Positions 29,911-38,067 of a stretch of 64,000 nucleotides of DNA are shown here, one piece after another; positions within the stretch are counted from its first letter, which is position 1, and each line of letters opens with the position of its first letter. A program made the translations under genes and the position numbers. The stretch lies in contig NZ_CP113062.1 of the NCBI RefSeq assembly GCF_026625765.1, positions 2,046,001 to 2,110,000 of the forward strand, in the 5' to 3' direction. This stretch comes from Frigoribacterium sp. SL97 (GTDB lineage Bacteria; Actinomycetota; Actinomycetes; Actinomycetales; Microbacteriaceae). Below the pieces are notes generated by a model, which saw only the letters and a program-made list of their open reading frames with translations, searched no databases and was not told where the DNA came from.

Positions 29911-30633
29911 ATGGCTCGACGCACGTCTCCCGAGAACACGTCCCCGAAACCGCCGAAGGAACCCGGCCGTTTCAAGCAGATGTGGCAGGTCTTCCAGATG
30001 ACCCGCCGCGTCGACAAGACGGCGCTGCCGATGATGCTGCTGGCGTTCTTCGTGCCCGTGCTGCTCGGCGTGGCCGCGGCGCTGCTGCTCACGGGTGGCA
30101 ACGTGCTCGCGCTGGTGCTCTACATCGTCGTCGGCGTCATGCTCGGGTTCCTGCTGCTGCTGATCGTGCTGGGTCGGAAGGCCGAGCGCGCGGCCTACTC
30201 GCAGATCGAGGGGCAGCCGGGTGCCGTCGGTGCCGTCATGAAGAGCGGCCTGCGTCGTGCGTGGCGCGCCGCCGAGATGCCCGTCGCCGTCCAGGGGCGC
30301 AGTCAGGCCGCGGTGTACCGCGCGGTCGGCCGGCCGGGCGTGGTGCTCATCGCCGAGGGCGGCGCCGGCCAGACCCGCCGACTCGTCGACGAAGAGCGTC
30401 GCAAGGTCACGCGCATCCTGCCGAACGTGCCGGTCCACGTGCTGAACGTCGGCCCCGATGCGGACTCCGTGCCCCTCCACAAGCTCGCCGGACGCATGAA
30501 CAAGCTCAAGTCGTCCATCAACCGCAACGAGGTGCTGGCCGTCAGCAACCGCCTCCAGTCCCTCGGCCAGAACGGCCTGCCCATCCCCAAGGGTGTCGAC
30601 CCCTTCAAGGTGCGGTCGGGCCGTCCGCGCTGA
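29911..30633 (+). CDS. DUF4191 family membrane protein
   Basis: The 240-residue protein belongs to the actinobacterial DUF4191 family (function unknown). It begins MARRTSPEN, has two adjacent hydrophobic segments (about residues 40-60 and 65-87), and then a basic cytoplasmic domain with GRPGVVLIAEG and a C-terminal KGVDPFKVRSG. ATG at 29911 is supported by TATCCT exactly 7 bases upstream, which also rules out the in-frame GTG 6 bases earlier. The family sits between lipoate genes/E2 and glnA in other actinobacteria. Confidence 0.88.
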   Translation: MARRTSPENTSPKPPKEPGRFKQMWQVFQMTRRVDKTALPMMLLAFFVPVLLGVAAALLLTGGNVLALVLYIVVGVMLGFLLLLIVLGRKAERAAYSQIEGQPGAVGAVMKSGLRRAWRAAEMPVAVQGRSQAAVYRAVGRPGVVLIAEGGAGQTRRLVDEERRKVTRILPNVPVHVLNVGPDADSVPLHKLAGRMNKLKSSINRNEVLAVSNRLQSLGQNGLPIPKGVDPFKVRSGRPR

Positions 30634-30662
30634 CCTGGCGACCCCCGCCTCGACCTGACGTG

Positions 30663-30699
30663 ACGACGGCGCCCCTCCGACCAGGAGGGGCGCCGTCGT
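30663..30699. terminator. Bidirectional terminator DUF4191/RDD
   Basis: A perfect 16-base-pair stem (30663-30678 with 30684-30699) and a 5-base loop lie between convergent genes. Confidence 0.9.
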
Positions 30700-30717
30700 G
30701 CGTGCGGGACGGGTGCC

Positions 30718-31161
30718 TCAGACGCGGACGAGCAGCGTCCCGGCGACGCGATCGTGCAGCCCGCGCTGGTCGAGGTCCCAGACGACGGCCGGGATGACGA
30801 GCACGAGCAGCACCGACCGCAGGACCGGCCGGCCGACGCCGATGCGACCGCCCGCCATCGGCACGAGGCGCATGCCCAGGGCGAGGTGCCCCAGGGTGCC
30901 GCCGAAGAGCACCAGGAACAGGATCTGCATCAGCAGGAAGACCCCGGTGATGGCCAGGCCCTCACCGCCGAAGAAGAGTGCGGCGACGGCGTAGGCGATC
31001 GCCCAGTCGACGGCGAGCCCCGCCACGCGCCGTCCGAGTCGGGCCACGGAGCGCGGCCCCTTCTCGGGCAGCCCGAGACGCTCGCCCGGCCAGCGTTGCG
31101 CGCCGTCGTCGGGGCCGCCCACGGAGGCGGGACGAGAAGGAGGCGCGGTGCGATCGGGCAT
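30718..31161 (-). CDS. RDD family membrane protein
   Basis: The 147-residue protein has an RDD domain: RVAGLAVDWAIAYAVA with the Arg/Asp pair in the first span, a second span ITGVFLLMQILFLVLFGG, then GHLALGMRLV and a third span. The Pro-rich N-terminus contains an exact dispersed motif (31138-31148) read as Thr-Ala-Pro-Pro-Ser. TAGGCT lies 6 bases upstream of the ATG, so a leaderless mRNA is likely. Its position next to glnA is conserved in actinobacteria. Function is unknown. Confidence 0.88.
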   Translation of the reverse strand: MPDRTAPPSRPASVGGPDDGAQRWPGERLGLPEKGPRSVARLGRRVAGLAVDWAIAYAVAALFFGGEGLAITGVFLLMQILFLVLFGGTLGHLALGMRLVPMAGGRIGVGRPVLRSVLLVLVIPAVVWDLDQRGLHDRVAGTLLVRV

Positions 31162-31188
31162 GCATCGAGCCTACCGAGGGGCCGAGCC

Positions 31189-31226
31189 GTAACATGCCCG
31201 AAACATCAGGGACACCGCAGCGAAAC
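31189..31226 (+). promoter_or_regulatory. GlnR box upstream of glnA
   Basis: Four half-sites at 11-base intervals read GTAAC (31189), GAAAC (31200), GACAC (31211) and GAAAC (31222), each separated by 6 bases. This matches the actinomycete GlnR consensus GTnAC-n6-GAAAC repeated twice, and places glnA under nitrogen control. Confidence 0.88.
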
Positions 31227-31299
31227 GGCCCCTCCGTAGCCTCGACGGAGGCTGCGTCCCGCATCCGATCCGTTCCAAGCCCATTGGAGAGACATCTAG

Positions 31300-32724
31300 A
31301 TGTTCACTGATTCTTCCGAGGTGCTGAAGTTCATCAAGGACACCGACGTCAAGTTCCTTGACATCCGCTTCACCGATCTTCCCGGTGTCCAGCAGCACTT
31401 CAACATCCCCGCCTCCACGGTCGACGAGGAGTTCTTCTCCGTCGGACAGCTCTTCGACGGGTCCTCCATCCGGGGCTTCGCCTCGATCCACGAGTCGGAC
31501 ATGCAGCTCATCCCCGACGTCACGACCGGGTACGTCGACCCGTTCCGCGCCGAGCGCACGCTCGTCCTCGTGTTCGACATCTTCAACCCGCGCAACGGCG
31601 AGCTGTACAGCCGTGACCCGCGCCAGGTCGCCAAGAAGGCCGAGAAGTACCTCGCGTCGACCGGCATCGCCGACACCGCCTTCTTCGCCCCCGAGGCGGA
31701 GTTCTACATCTTCGACGACGTCCGCTACGAGGTGAAGCAGAACGCCAGCTTCTACAGCGTCGACTCCGAAGAGGGCGCCTGGAACACCGGCCGCGTCGAA
31801 GAGGGCGGCAACCTCGCCAACAAGACGGCGTACAAGGGCGGCTATTTCCCCGTCAGCCCCGTCGACAAGACGGCCGACCTGCGCGACGACATCAGCCTCA
31901 AGCTGATCGACTCGGGTCTGGAGCTCGAGCGTGCGCACCACGAGGTGGGCACCGGCGGCCAGCAGGAGATCAACTACAAGTTCGACACGATGGTCCACGC
32001 CGCGGACGACATCCTCAAGTTCAAGTACATCGTCAAGAACACCGCCGAGCAGTGGGGCAAGGTCGCGACCTTCATGCCGAAGCCCCTCTTCGGCGACAAC
32101 GGCTCGGGCATGCACACCCACCAGTCGCTCTGGAACGACGGCAAGCCGCTGTTCTACGACGAGAACGGCTACGGCGGCCTGTCCGACCTCGCCCGCTGGT
32201 ACATCGGTGGCCTGCTCAAGCACGCTCCCGCCGTCCTCGCCTTCACGAACCCGTCGATCAACTCGTACCACCGTCTGATCCCGGGCTTCGAGGCCCCCGT
32301 GAACCTGGTGTACTCGGCCGGCAACCGTTCGGCGGCCATCCGCATCCCGATCACCGGCACGAACCCGAAGGCCAAGCGCATCGAGTTCCGCGTCCCCGAC
32401 GCCGCCTCGAACCCGTACCTGGCGTTCGCCGCGCAGCTGATGGCCGGCCTCGACGGCATCCAGAACCGCATCGAGCCGCACGAGCCGGTCGACAAGGACC
32501 TCTACGAGCTGCCGCCCGAGGAGGCGAAGAACATCCCGCAGGTGCCCGCGTCGCTCGAGGGTGCGCTCGACGCGCTCGAGGCCGACCACGAGTTCCTGAC
32601 CAAGGGCAACGTGTTCACCGAGGACCTCATCGAGACCTGGATCGCCTACAAGCGCGAGAAGGAGATCCTGCCCATGGCGCAGCGTCCTCACCCCTTCGAG
32701 TTCGAGCTGTACTTCGGCGTCTGA
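31300..32724 (+). CDS. glnA: Glutamine synthetase type I
   Basis: GlnA makes glutamine from glutamate, ammonia and ATP as a dodecamer. The 474-residue protein has the usual motifs: [31 protein letters not shown], the ATP-site [12 protein letters not shown], and the adenylylation loop DLYELPPEE with the modified Tyr. That Tyr is the target of the GlnE encoded nearby, so activity is regulated both by GlnR transcription control and by adenylylation. GGAGAG precedes the ATG. It matches GlnA1 of mycobacteria. Confidence 0.98.
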   Translation: MFTDSSEVLKFIKDTDVKFLDIRFTDLPGVQQHFNIPASTVDEEFFSVGQLFDGSSIRGFASIHESDMQLIPDVTTGYVDPFRAERTLVLVFDIFNPRNGELYSRDPRQVAKKAEKYLASTGIADTAFFAPEAEFYIFDDVRYEVKQNASFYSVDSEEGAWNTGRVEEGGNLANKTAYKGGYFPVSPVDKTADLRDDISLKLIDSGLELERAHHEVGTGGQQEINYKFDTMVHAADDILKFKYIVKNTAEQWGKVATFMPKPLFGDNGSGMHTHQSLWNDGKPLFYDENGYGGLSDLARWYIGGLLKHAPAVLAFTNPSINSYHRLIPGFEAPVNLVYSAGNRSAAIRIPITGTNPKAKRIEFRVPDAASNPYLAFAAQLMAGLDGIQNRIEPHEPVDKDLYELPPEEAKNIPQVPASLEGALDALEADHEFLTKGNVFTEDLIETWIAYKREKEILPMAQRPHPFEFELYFGV

Positions 32725-32737
32725 CGCCGTCGCACCA

Positions 32738-32775
32738 CGAGAGGCCCGCATCCCCGAGGGGGTGCGGGCCTCTCG
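32738..32775. terminator. Terminator hairpin 1 downstream of glnA
   Basis: Arms at 32738-32750 and 32763-32775 are exact complements over 13 bases, and the loop itself can pair CCCC/GGGG. Confidence 0.88.
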
Positions 32776-32808
32776 CGTCGCTGCCCCAGCGGGCCTCGGG
32801 GTGACGAC

Positions 32809-32847
32809 CCGCGCCTCCTCTGGGTCACCCCGGACCAAGAGGCGCGG
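32809..32847. terminator. Hairpin made of inverted dispersed motifs
   Basis: An exact CCGCGCCTCCT (32809-32819) faces a one-mismatch reverse copy AAGAGGCGCGG (32837-32847). The stem CCCGCGCCTC/GAGGCGCGGG spans about 10 base pairs with a 20-base loop. Confidence 0.75.
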
Positions 32848-32860
32848 GGGCGCACGCAGG

Positions 32861-32890
32861 ACGGGCCGCCTCCCGAGGGAGGCGGCCCGT
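32861..32890. terminator. Terminator hairpin 3, downstream of udg
   Basis: A perfect 14-base-pair stem (32861-32874 with 32877-32890) with a 2-base turn lies just past the stop codon of the minus-strand UDP-glucose dehydrogenase. Confidence 0.88.
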
Positions 32891-32912
32891 CAGCCCGTGC
32901 CCGACGATCCGG

Positions 32913-34343
32913 TCAGGCGGGTACGGCGGTCGGCGTCAGCACGCGACGCTGGGCCGGCGTGCGACGGCCGCCCAGCGGACGGACCTCCCAGCCGGCGGCC
33001 GACCAGACCTCGGCGTCGAGCACGTTGCGCGCGTCGATCACCACGGGGTTGGCGGCGAGCTCGGCGAGCCCGGCCGCGTCCGCCCCGACGAACTCGGGCC
33101 ACTCGGTGAGGAGCAGCACCGCGTCGGCGTCCGTCACGGCCTCGGCGGCCGAGTCCGCGAACGACAGCGTCGGGAAGCTCCGCTGGGCCGTCTGCGTGGC
33201 CTCGGGGTCGACGACGAGCACCTGGGCGCCCCGGAGGTGCAGGGCCGCCGCGACGTTGAGGGCCGGCGAGTCGCGCACGTCGTCGGTGTGCGGCTTGAAG
33301 GCCGCCCCGAGCACCGCGATGCGCCGGTTGAGCACGGAGCCGCCGCAGGCGTCGATCGCCTGGTCGATGACCCGCTGGCGCTGGGCCATGTTGATCTCGT
33401 CGACCTGTTGCATGAGCCCGACGACGCGGTGGGCGGACAGCTCGTTGGCCCGGAACATCAGGGCACGGATGTCCTTCGGCAGGCACCCGCCGCCGAAGCC
33501 GAGCCCCGCGTTCAGGAACTTGCGTCCGATGCGGTCGTCGAAGCCCAGCGCGTCGGCGAGGGTCGAGACGTTGGCACCGGCCGCCTCGCACAACTCGCTG
33601 ATGGCGTTGATGAACGAGATCTTCGTCGCGAGGAACGCGTTGGCGCTGACCTTGACGAGTTCGGCGGTCGGCAGGTCGCACGAGATGACGGGCGTGCCCG
33701 TGGCGATCGGCAGGGCGTAGACCTCACGCATCAGGGCCTCGGTGCGGACGTCGGTGCCGCCGAAGACGATGCGGTCGGGACGCAGCGTGTCCTCGACGGC
33801 ATGGCCCTCGCGGAGGAACTCGGGGTTCCAGACGAGGTCGGCCGAGACACCGGCGGGGACGACGCCCGCCACGATCTCGCGCAGGTGCGCCGCCGTTCCG
33901 ACCGGGACGGTCGACTTGCCGACGATGAGGCCGTCGTGGCTCAGGGCGGCGGCGACGTTGCGGGTCGCCTCCTCGACGTACGAGAGGTTCGCGGCGTGAC
34001 TCCCCCGGCGCTGCGGCGTGCCGACGCAGATGAAGTGCACGTCCGACAGGGCCACGGCCTCGGCGAGGTCGGTGGTGAAGGAGAGTCGACCGGAACCCAC
34101 GTGCTCGAGGATGAGTTCGGGCAGGCCGGGCTCGAAGAACGGCACGCGCCCCTCGGCCAGGGCGGCGACCTTGGCGGGGTCGGTGTCGACCCCGATGACG
34201 TCGAAGCCCATCTCGGCCATGGCCGCCGCGTGCGTGGCGCCGAGGTAGCCGGTGCCGATGACGCTGATTCGGGGCTTCACCGAGGTGGCGTCGGCCCCCG
34301 TCGCGGCGACGGCGGACTCGGGGGTGGTGGCGTCTTTCTTCAT
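32913..34343 (-). CDS. ugd: UDP-glucose 6-dehydrogenase
   Basis: The 476-residue enzyme oxidises UDP-glucose to UDP-glucuronate with two NAD. It has the Rossmann motif VIGTGYLGATHA (near residue 27), FEPGL, the conserved NPEFLREGHA, and the catalytic Cys in GFGGGCLPKDIRAL. The ATG follows AGGAG by 6 bases. The 55-base gap from the GH26-like gene suggests cotranscription with it and the glycosyltransferase, so its UDP-glucuronate may feed that synthase. Other nucleotide-sugar dehydrogenases (for example UDP-ManNAc) are less likely by length and motifs. Confidence 0.92.
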   Translation of the reverse strand: MKKDATTPESAVAATGADATSVKPRISVIGTGYLGATHAAAMAEMGFDVIGVDTDPAKVAALAEGRVPFFEPGLPELILEHVGSGRLSFTTDLAEAVALSDVHFICVGTPQRRGSHAANLSYVEEATRNVAAALSHDGLIVGKSTVPVGTAAHLREIVAGVVPAGVSADLVWNPEFLREGHAVEDTLRPDRIVFGGTDVRTEALMREVYALPIATGTPVISCDLPTAELVKVSANAFLATKISFINAISELCEAAGANVSTLADALGFDDRIGRKFLNAGLGFGGGCLPKDIRALMFRANELSAHRVVGLMQQVDEINMAQRQRVIDQAIDACGGSVLNRRIAVLGAAFKPHTDDVRDSPALNVAAALHLRGAQVLVVDPEATQTAQRSFPTLSFADSAAEAVTDADAVLLLTEWPEFVGADAAGLAELAANPVVIDARNVLDAEVWSAAGWEVRPLGGRRTPAQRRVLTPTAVPA

Positions 34344-34398
34344 GATGCGCTCCTGGGGATGGGGAAGAGGCGGGAGAAGGGGAAGGTGGTGGCTGTCG

Positions 34399-35982
34399 TC
34401 ACGGCGACGGCTGCAGGTCGTAACCGACGTCGCGTCGGGTGATCCCCGCGGTGAAGGCGGCGAGGCTGTCGGACCGGGACGTGAGGCGCCAGTCGTTGGT
34501 CGACCGCACCCCGTCCACGACCGTGGTGGCGACGAGGTCGAAGTACGAGAAGCCGATGATGTCCGCGTTCGCCGGATCGGCCAGCGCGGCGAACAGCGAG
34601 TTGAACCACTGCGCCTTCTCGCTCGTGGCCGTCGGATCCGACGAGCCACCCGTCTCGCTGGCGCCGATCTCGGCGAGCAGGATGTTCTTGCCCGGTGCGA
34701 TCGCCCGGAGCTGCTTCAGGGTGGCCCCGAAGGTGCTGTCGAAGGTCGGCTTGGACTTGTCGTCGTACGGCGGGCGGTAGTAGCCCGACATGCCCACGAT
34801 GTCGACGTACTCGGGGCCCGGGTAGAGGGTCGCCAGGAAGGCCTCCGTGGTGTGGTTGCTCCCGCCCGTCTTGCCCGTGGCCAGACGGTCGACCCGCGTG
34901 GGCGCCCAGATCCAGGCGACCAGGTCGTTCGCACCCTGCCGCTCGAACAGGTCGTGGACGTGCTGCCAGGCCTTCACGTAGTCCGCGGGACCGTTGCCGT
35001 TGACGGCGCCCTTGCTGTTGCCGTAGTCGGTGCTCCAGGGGTACCAGGTGCCGTTCATCTCGTGGTCGAACCGCAGGGCCAGCGGCATGCCGTTGGCCAC
35101 GATGTCGTCGGCGTAGGTGGTCAGGTACGAGTCGAAGCTGCCGTCGATGATCTTCGTCAGGCTGTAGTCGGGCTGTTCGGGCTCGTTGTTGCCGGCCTTG
35201 ATCGGCTGCGACTCCCACGTCAGGACGGGCAGCTTGCCCCGCGACCAGGACGAGCGGACGGCGTCGGCACGGAACTCCTGGTCGAAACCCTGGAAGTACC
35301 CGACCATGTTGGCCTCGGAACCGACCGCCGCCTCCTGCGCGTCGTAGGTCGCCCAGTTGAACGGTGCCTGGTCCGTGAAGAGCCCGAAGTACCGCGAGTC
35401 GGGGTCGATGATCGAGGCGAGGGACGGCGTCTCGACCGTGACGGGGCCCGTGGCACCGCCTCCGGTCGATCCGTTCGACCCCGTGCCACCCGACCCGGAG
35501 CCGGTCGACGCGCCGGTCCCCCGCCCGCCGGCGGTGCCTGCGGCGCCCGACCCGGTACCGGTGCCCCCCGAGTCCGCGGCGGACTGTGCCTGGGCCAGTG
35601 CCGACTCGGCGGAGGCGAGCTTCGCCTGCGCCGCGGTCAGCTGTCCCTCGGACGTCCAGGCCTGCTGCTGCACGTCGGCCAGGGCGGCCTTGCTCTCGGC
35701 GAGCTGCTTCTTCGCGGAGACCAGCTGGTCGAGCAACGCGGACCGGTCCGCCTTGAGCGACGAGACGTTGATCGAGGGGTCGACGCCCGTGACCTCGGTG
35801 ACGGCACTGCGGACGATGTTGTCGGACGGCGAGACCCAGATGAGCCACGAGATCATCGCGAGCAACACCACCACGGCGGTGGCGCCGAGCGCCGTGCGCC
35901 GGGCGTTGCCGTGCGAGGTGGCCCACCAGGCGCCGGAATGCATGTGGACGGGGGTGACGAAGTCCTGTGTCGAGTCAGACAA
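34399..35982 (-). CDS. Membrane-anchored GH26-like glycoside hydrolase with coiled coil
   Basis: The 527-residue protein has a short cytoplasmic head, one membrane span (about 31-50), a predicted coiled coil (about 75-138), a Gly/Ser/Thr-rich linker (138-180) and a catalytic domain (185-520). The domain resembles family GH26: the acid/base motif is RFDHEMNGTWYPW (Glu308) and the nucleophile is likely Glu438 in LLAEIGAS. The enzyme would act outside the membrane, trimming or releasing a polymer. It overlaps the GT2 stop by 8 bases, which ties it to that synthase. Confidence 0.85.
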   Translation of the reverse strand: MSDSTQDFVTPVHMHSGAWWATSHGNARRTALGATAVVVLLAMISWLIWVSPSDNIVRSAVTEVTGVDPSINVSSLKADRSALLDQLVSAKKQLAESKAALADVQQQAWTSEGQLTAAQAKLASAESALAQAQSAADSGGTGTGSGAAGTAGGRGTGASTGSGSGGTGSNGSTGGGATGPVTVETPSLASIIDPDSRYFGLFTDQAPFNWATYDAQEAAVGSEANMVGYFQGFDQEFRADAVRSSWSRGKLPVLTWESQPIKAGNNEPEQPDYSLTKIIDGSFDSYLTTYADDIVANGMPLALRFDHEMNGTWYPWSTDYGNSKGAVNGNGPADYVKAWQHVHDLFERQGANDLVAWIWAPTRVDRLATGKTGGSNHTTEAFLATLYPGPEYVDIVGMSGYYRPPYDDKSKPTFDSTFGATLKQLRAIAPGKNILLAEIGASETGGSSDPTATSEKAQWFNSLFAALADPANADIIGFSYFDLVATTVVDGVRSTNDWRLTSRSDSLAAFTAGITRRDVGYDLQPSP

Positions 35983-37570
35983 TGAAGAAGACCTCCAGGG
36001 CGATGATGGCGGCGCCGATCAGGTACGGGAATCCGGCTTTGGGGTTGAGGCGACGACGAGGAGGCGCGGTGGCGGTGACCACGGCGGCCACCGGTGCCGG
36101 AGTGGTCGCGCCGTCGGCCTCGGCGGCCAGGGCCGCCTTGCGGCTCCGGACGAGGACCGCACCCTGTTCGTCCGTCTCGTCGGCCGTCGAGCCGAAGTCG
36201 AAGAGCGTGTCGACCCCGGGGTCGACGCCGTCGCGGAACTGCCGTTCGAGGGCGTCGATGGGGGCCTCCTCGGCCACCTCGTCGAGCGCACCCTGCATCT
36301 CGTCGTTCGCCGCGCCTCCTGCGTAGGCCCCGGCCCGGGTGCCCCAACCGCTGGCGTGACCCATGCGGAAGAACCCGATGACCCGGATGGGCATGAGGAA
36401 GAACGTCGACACGATGATGAACACCGGGAGGCGGAAGAAGTCCGAGGGCTTCTCGGCCAGGTGGCGCATCTGACGGATCGACATGCTGAGCACGGACGAG
36501 ACCACCATGAGGACGACGATGCTGATGAGACCGGTCTGCACGCCGTACTCCTCGAGGATGCCGCGGTACAGGTTCACGCCCTGGCCGGTGATCCCCCGGT
36601 AGATCCAGCCGCCGATGACGCCCATGAGCATGAAGGGCAGCACGATGTCCATGGCGAAGAAGAACGCGAGGAGCGGGGCGTGCCCGACCATCCACGGCAT
36701 CATGCGGAGGGTGTTGTACTGGCTCCCGCGAGCCCAGCGCAGCTGCTGCTTGTAGAGCTTCTTGACCTGGAGCGGGGCGTCCGTGTAGACGAGGCTGGTG
36801 TGCTGGTAGACGGTGCGGTAGCCCTCCTTGAGCGTGAGGTTCGTCAGGGTGCGGTCGTCACTGACCTCGAGGAACACGCCCATGAACTTCTCCGTCATGA
36901 ACTTGTCCATGACCCGGACGAGGATCTCGCGGCGGAAGGCGATGGTGCGGCCCGGCAGGCAGCCGATCTGCCCCAGCACGCTCTGCGCCGGCATCGAGTA
37001 GAGGGCACGGGAGTTCTCGAGCCAGTCGGCCCACCGCGTGATCCAGCTGCGCTCGGGCTCGAGGATGCGCTGGCGGGTGGTGACTCCCCCGACGTTCTCC
37101 TGGGCGAACGGACGGAGCAGCTCGGAGAGGGTGCCCGGCGTCCAGACCGTGTCGGAGTCGACCAGGACGGTGATGTCTCCCCGGCTGAGCTCGGTGCCGA
37201 TCATGACGGCGTTGCGCTTGCCCGGGATCGGCGTGTGCACCCACCGGACGAGCGGCCCGAACTCCTCGCAGACGGCGGCGAGCTCGGGGTTGGGCTTGCC
37301 GTTGATGACGACGATGATCTCGCCGGGACCCTGTTCGACCATGCGGCCGATGACGTCCCGGAAGAGGTCGAGCGGTTCGTCCACGACGGGGACGACGACG
37401 CTGGTCGTGCCGCGGAACTCGCCCGTGAAGGGGCGGTAGCGGCGGGAGAGCAGGACCTTGATGATCCAGAGCACCCAGATGAGGGCGCTGTAGGCGGCGA
37501 AGAGGTAGATCTCGGGGTATCCGCCCGCCATGGATCGGATCTGCAGGATGAAGGTCAACACGATGGCCAC
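35975..37570 (-). CDS. Processive family 2 glycosyltransferase (polysaccharide synthase)
   Basis: The 531-residue membrane enzyme has an N-terminal span, a GT2 domain with the processive D,D,D,QxxRW set (VDSDTVW at 138-140, GCLPGR near 203, SDDR at 237-240, QQLRW at 275-279), and at least four C-terminal spans. This is the layout of hyaluronan, cellulose and related synthases. A long hydrophilic region (about 425-500) precedes a final span. The GTG start has only a weak ribosome site. It is the first gene of GT2-GH26-ugd. The polymer is unknown. Confidence 0.88.
   Translation of the reverse strand: MAIVLTFILQIRSMAGGYPEIYLFAAYSALIWVLWIIKVLLSRRYRPFTGEFRGTTSVVVPVVDEPLDLFRDVIGRMVEQGPGEIIVVINGKPNPELAAVCEEFGPLVRWVHTPIPGKRNAVMIGTELSRGDITVLVDSDTVWTPGTLSELLRPFAQENVGGVTTRQRILEPERSWITRWADWLENSRALYSMPAQSVLGQIGCLPGRTIAFRREILVRVMDKFMTEKFMGVFLEVSDDRTLTNLTLKEGYRTVYQHTSLVYTDAPLQVKKLYKQQLRWARGSQYNTLRMMPWMVGHAPLLAFFFAMDIVLPFMLMGVIGGWIYRGITGQGVNLYRGILEEYGVQTGLISIVVLMVVSSVLSMSIRQMRHLAEKPSDFFRLPVFIIVSTFFLMPIRVIGFFRMGHASGWGTRAGAYAGGAANDEMQGALDEVAEEAPIDALERQFRDGVDPGVDTLFDFGSTADETDEQGAVLVRSRKAALAAEADGATTPAPVAAVVTATAPPRRRLNPKAGFPYLIGAAIIALEVFFIV
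36059..36069 (-). repeat. Dispersed 11-base motif inside the GT2 gene
   Basis: This exact copy is read in the Ala-Pro-Pro frame in the hydrophilic C-terminal region. A second exact copy, opposite in orientation, is at 36311-36321 in the Ala-Gly-Gly-Ala frame. Confidence 0.8.
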
Positions 37571-38067
37571 CTGAGGTGTGAGAAGGGATCGGCTTCCGCA
37601 ACGCTGGGGAATTGGTCTATCGGGTTGAGGGAATTCTCAGTCACTCACGGGCGGCTCACAACCACCCCCCGACCGCGGGTGGCCGGGCGCGCCGGTCGGG
37701 GTACGTCGGGTCGGGCAAGGTGCTGTCGACAGAAGTGCTGACACGTCGGTGAGGGCTCGACGTCCGAACGGAACCGTTCGATCGGTCCGCAGGTGGGACG
37801 GGCAGCCGTGATCCGACGCCGAACGAAAAGCCTGGTCACGAGCCCGGAATCAGCGCCCGGCACGGGCGTTGCCCAATGGGCAGCGATGGGCCTCGACGCC
37901 GCCGTCGACGACCACCCCCCACCCGTGGGTCATCTGCCCGAAATCCGATGGACACGTGCACAGGGGTACAACACCGCCAAACGGGGTACAGCGAAATGGC
38001 CCGACGTCGACCCGAGCGGATCGACCGCCTCCGGCGCAGCCCGGGCGTGTCGCACGTCCCGGACGGG
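37571..38067. other. Long non-coding region upstream of the polysaccharide operon
   Basis: No convincing gene is present in these 497 bases. They hold a 16-base palindrome with arms CGAACGG/CCGTTCG (37765-37780) and two near-identical C-rich direct repeats (37658-37675 and 37908-37925, 15 of 18 matching). A GGGGTACA pair lies 20 bases apart (37963 and 37983), with a related GGGGTACG at 37698. This looks like a regulatory region for the minus-strand GT2 operon. It also contains the terminator side of glnE, which lacks an obvious hairpin. Confidence 0.6.
37765..37780. promoter_or_regulatory. Operator-like palindrome
   Basis: The arms CGAACGG and CCGTTCG are exact complements around a 2-base AA centre, about 195 bases before the GT2 start. 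Confidence 0.5.
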
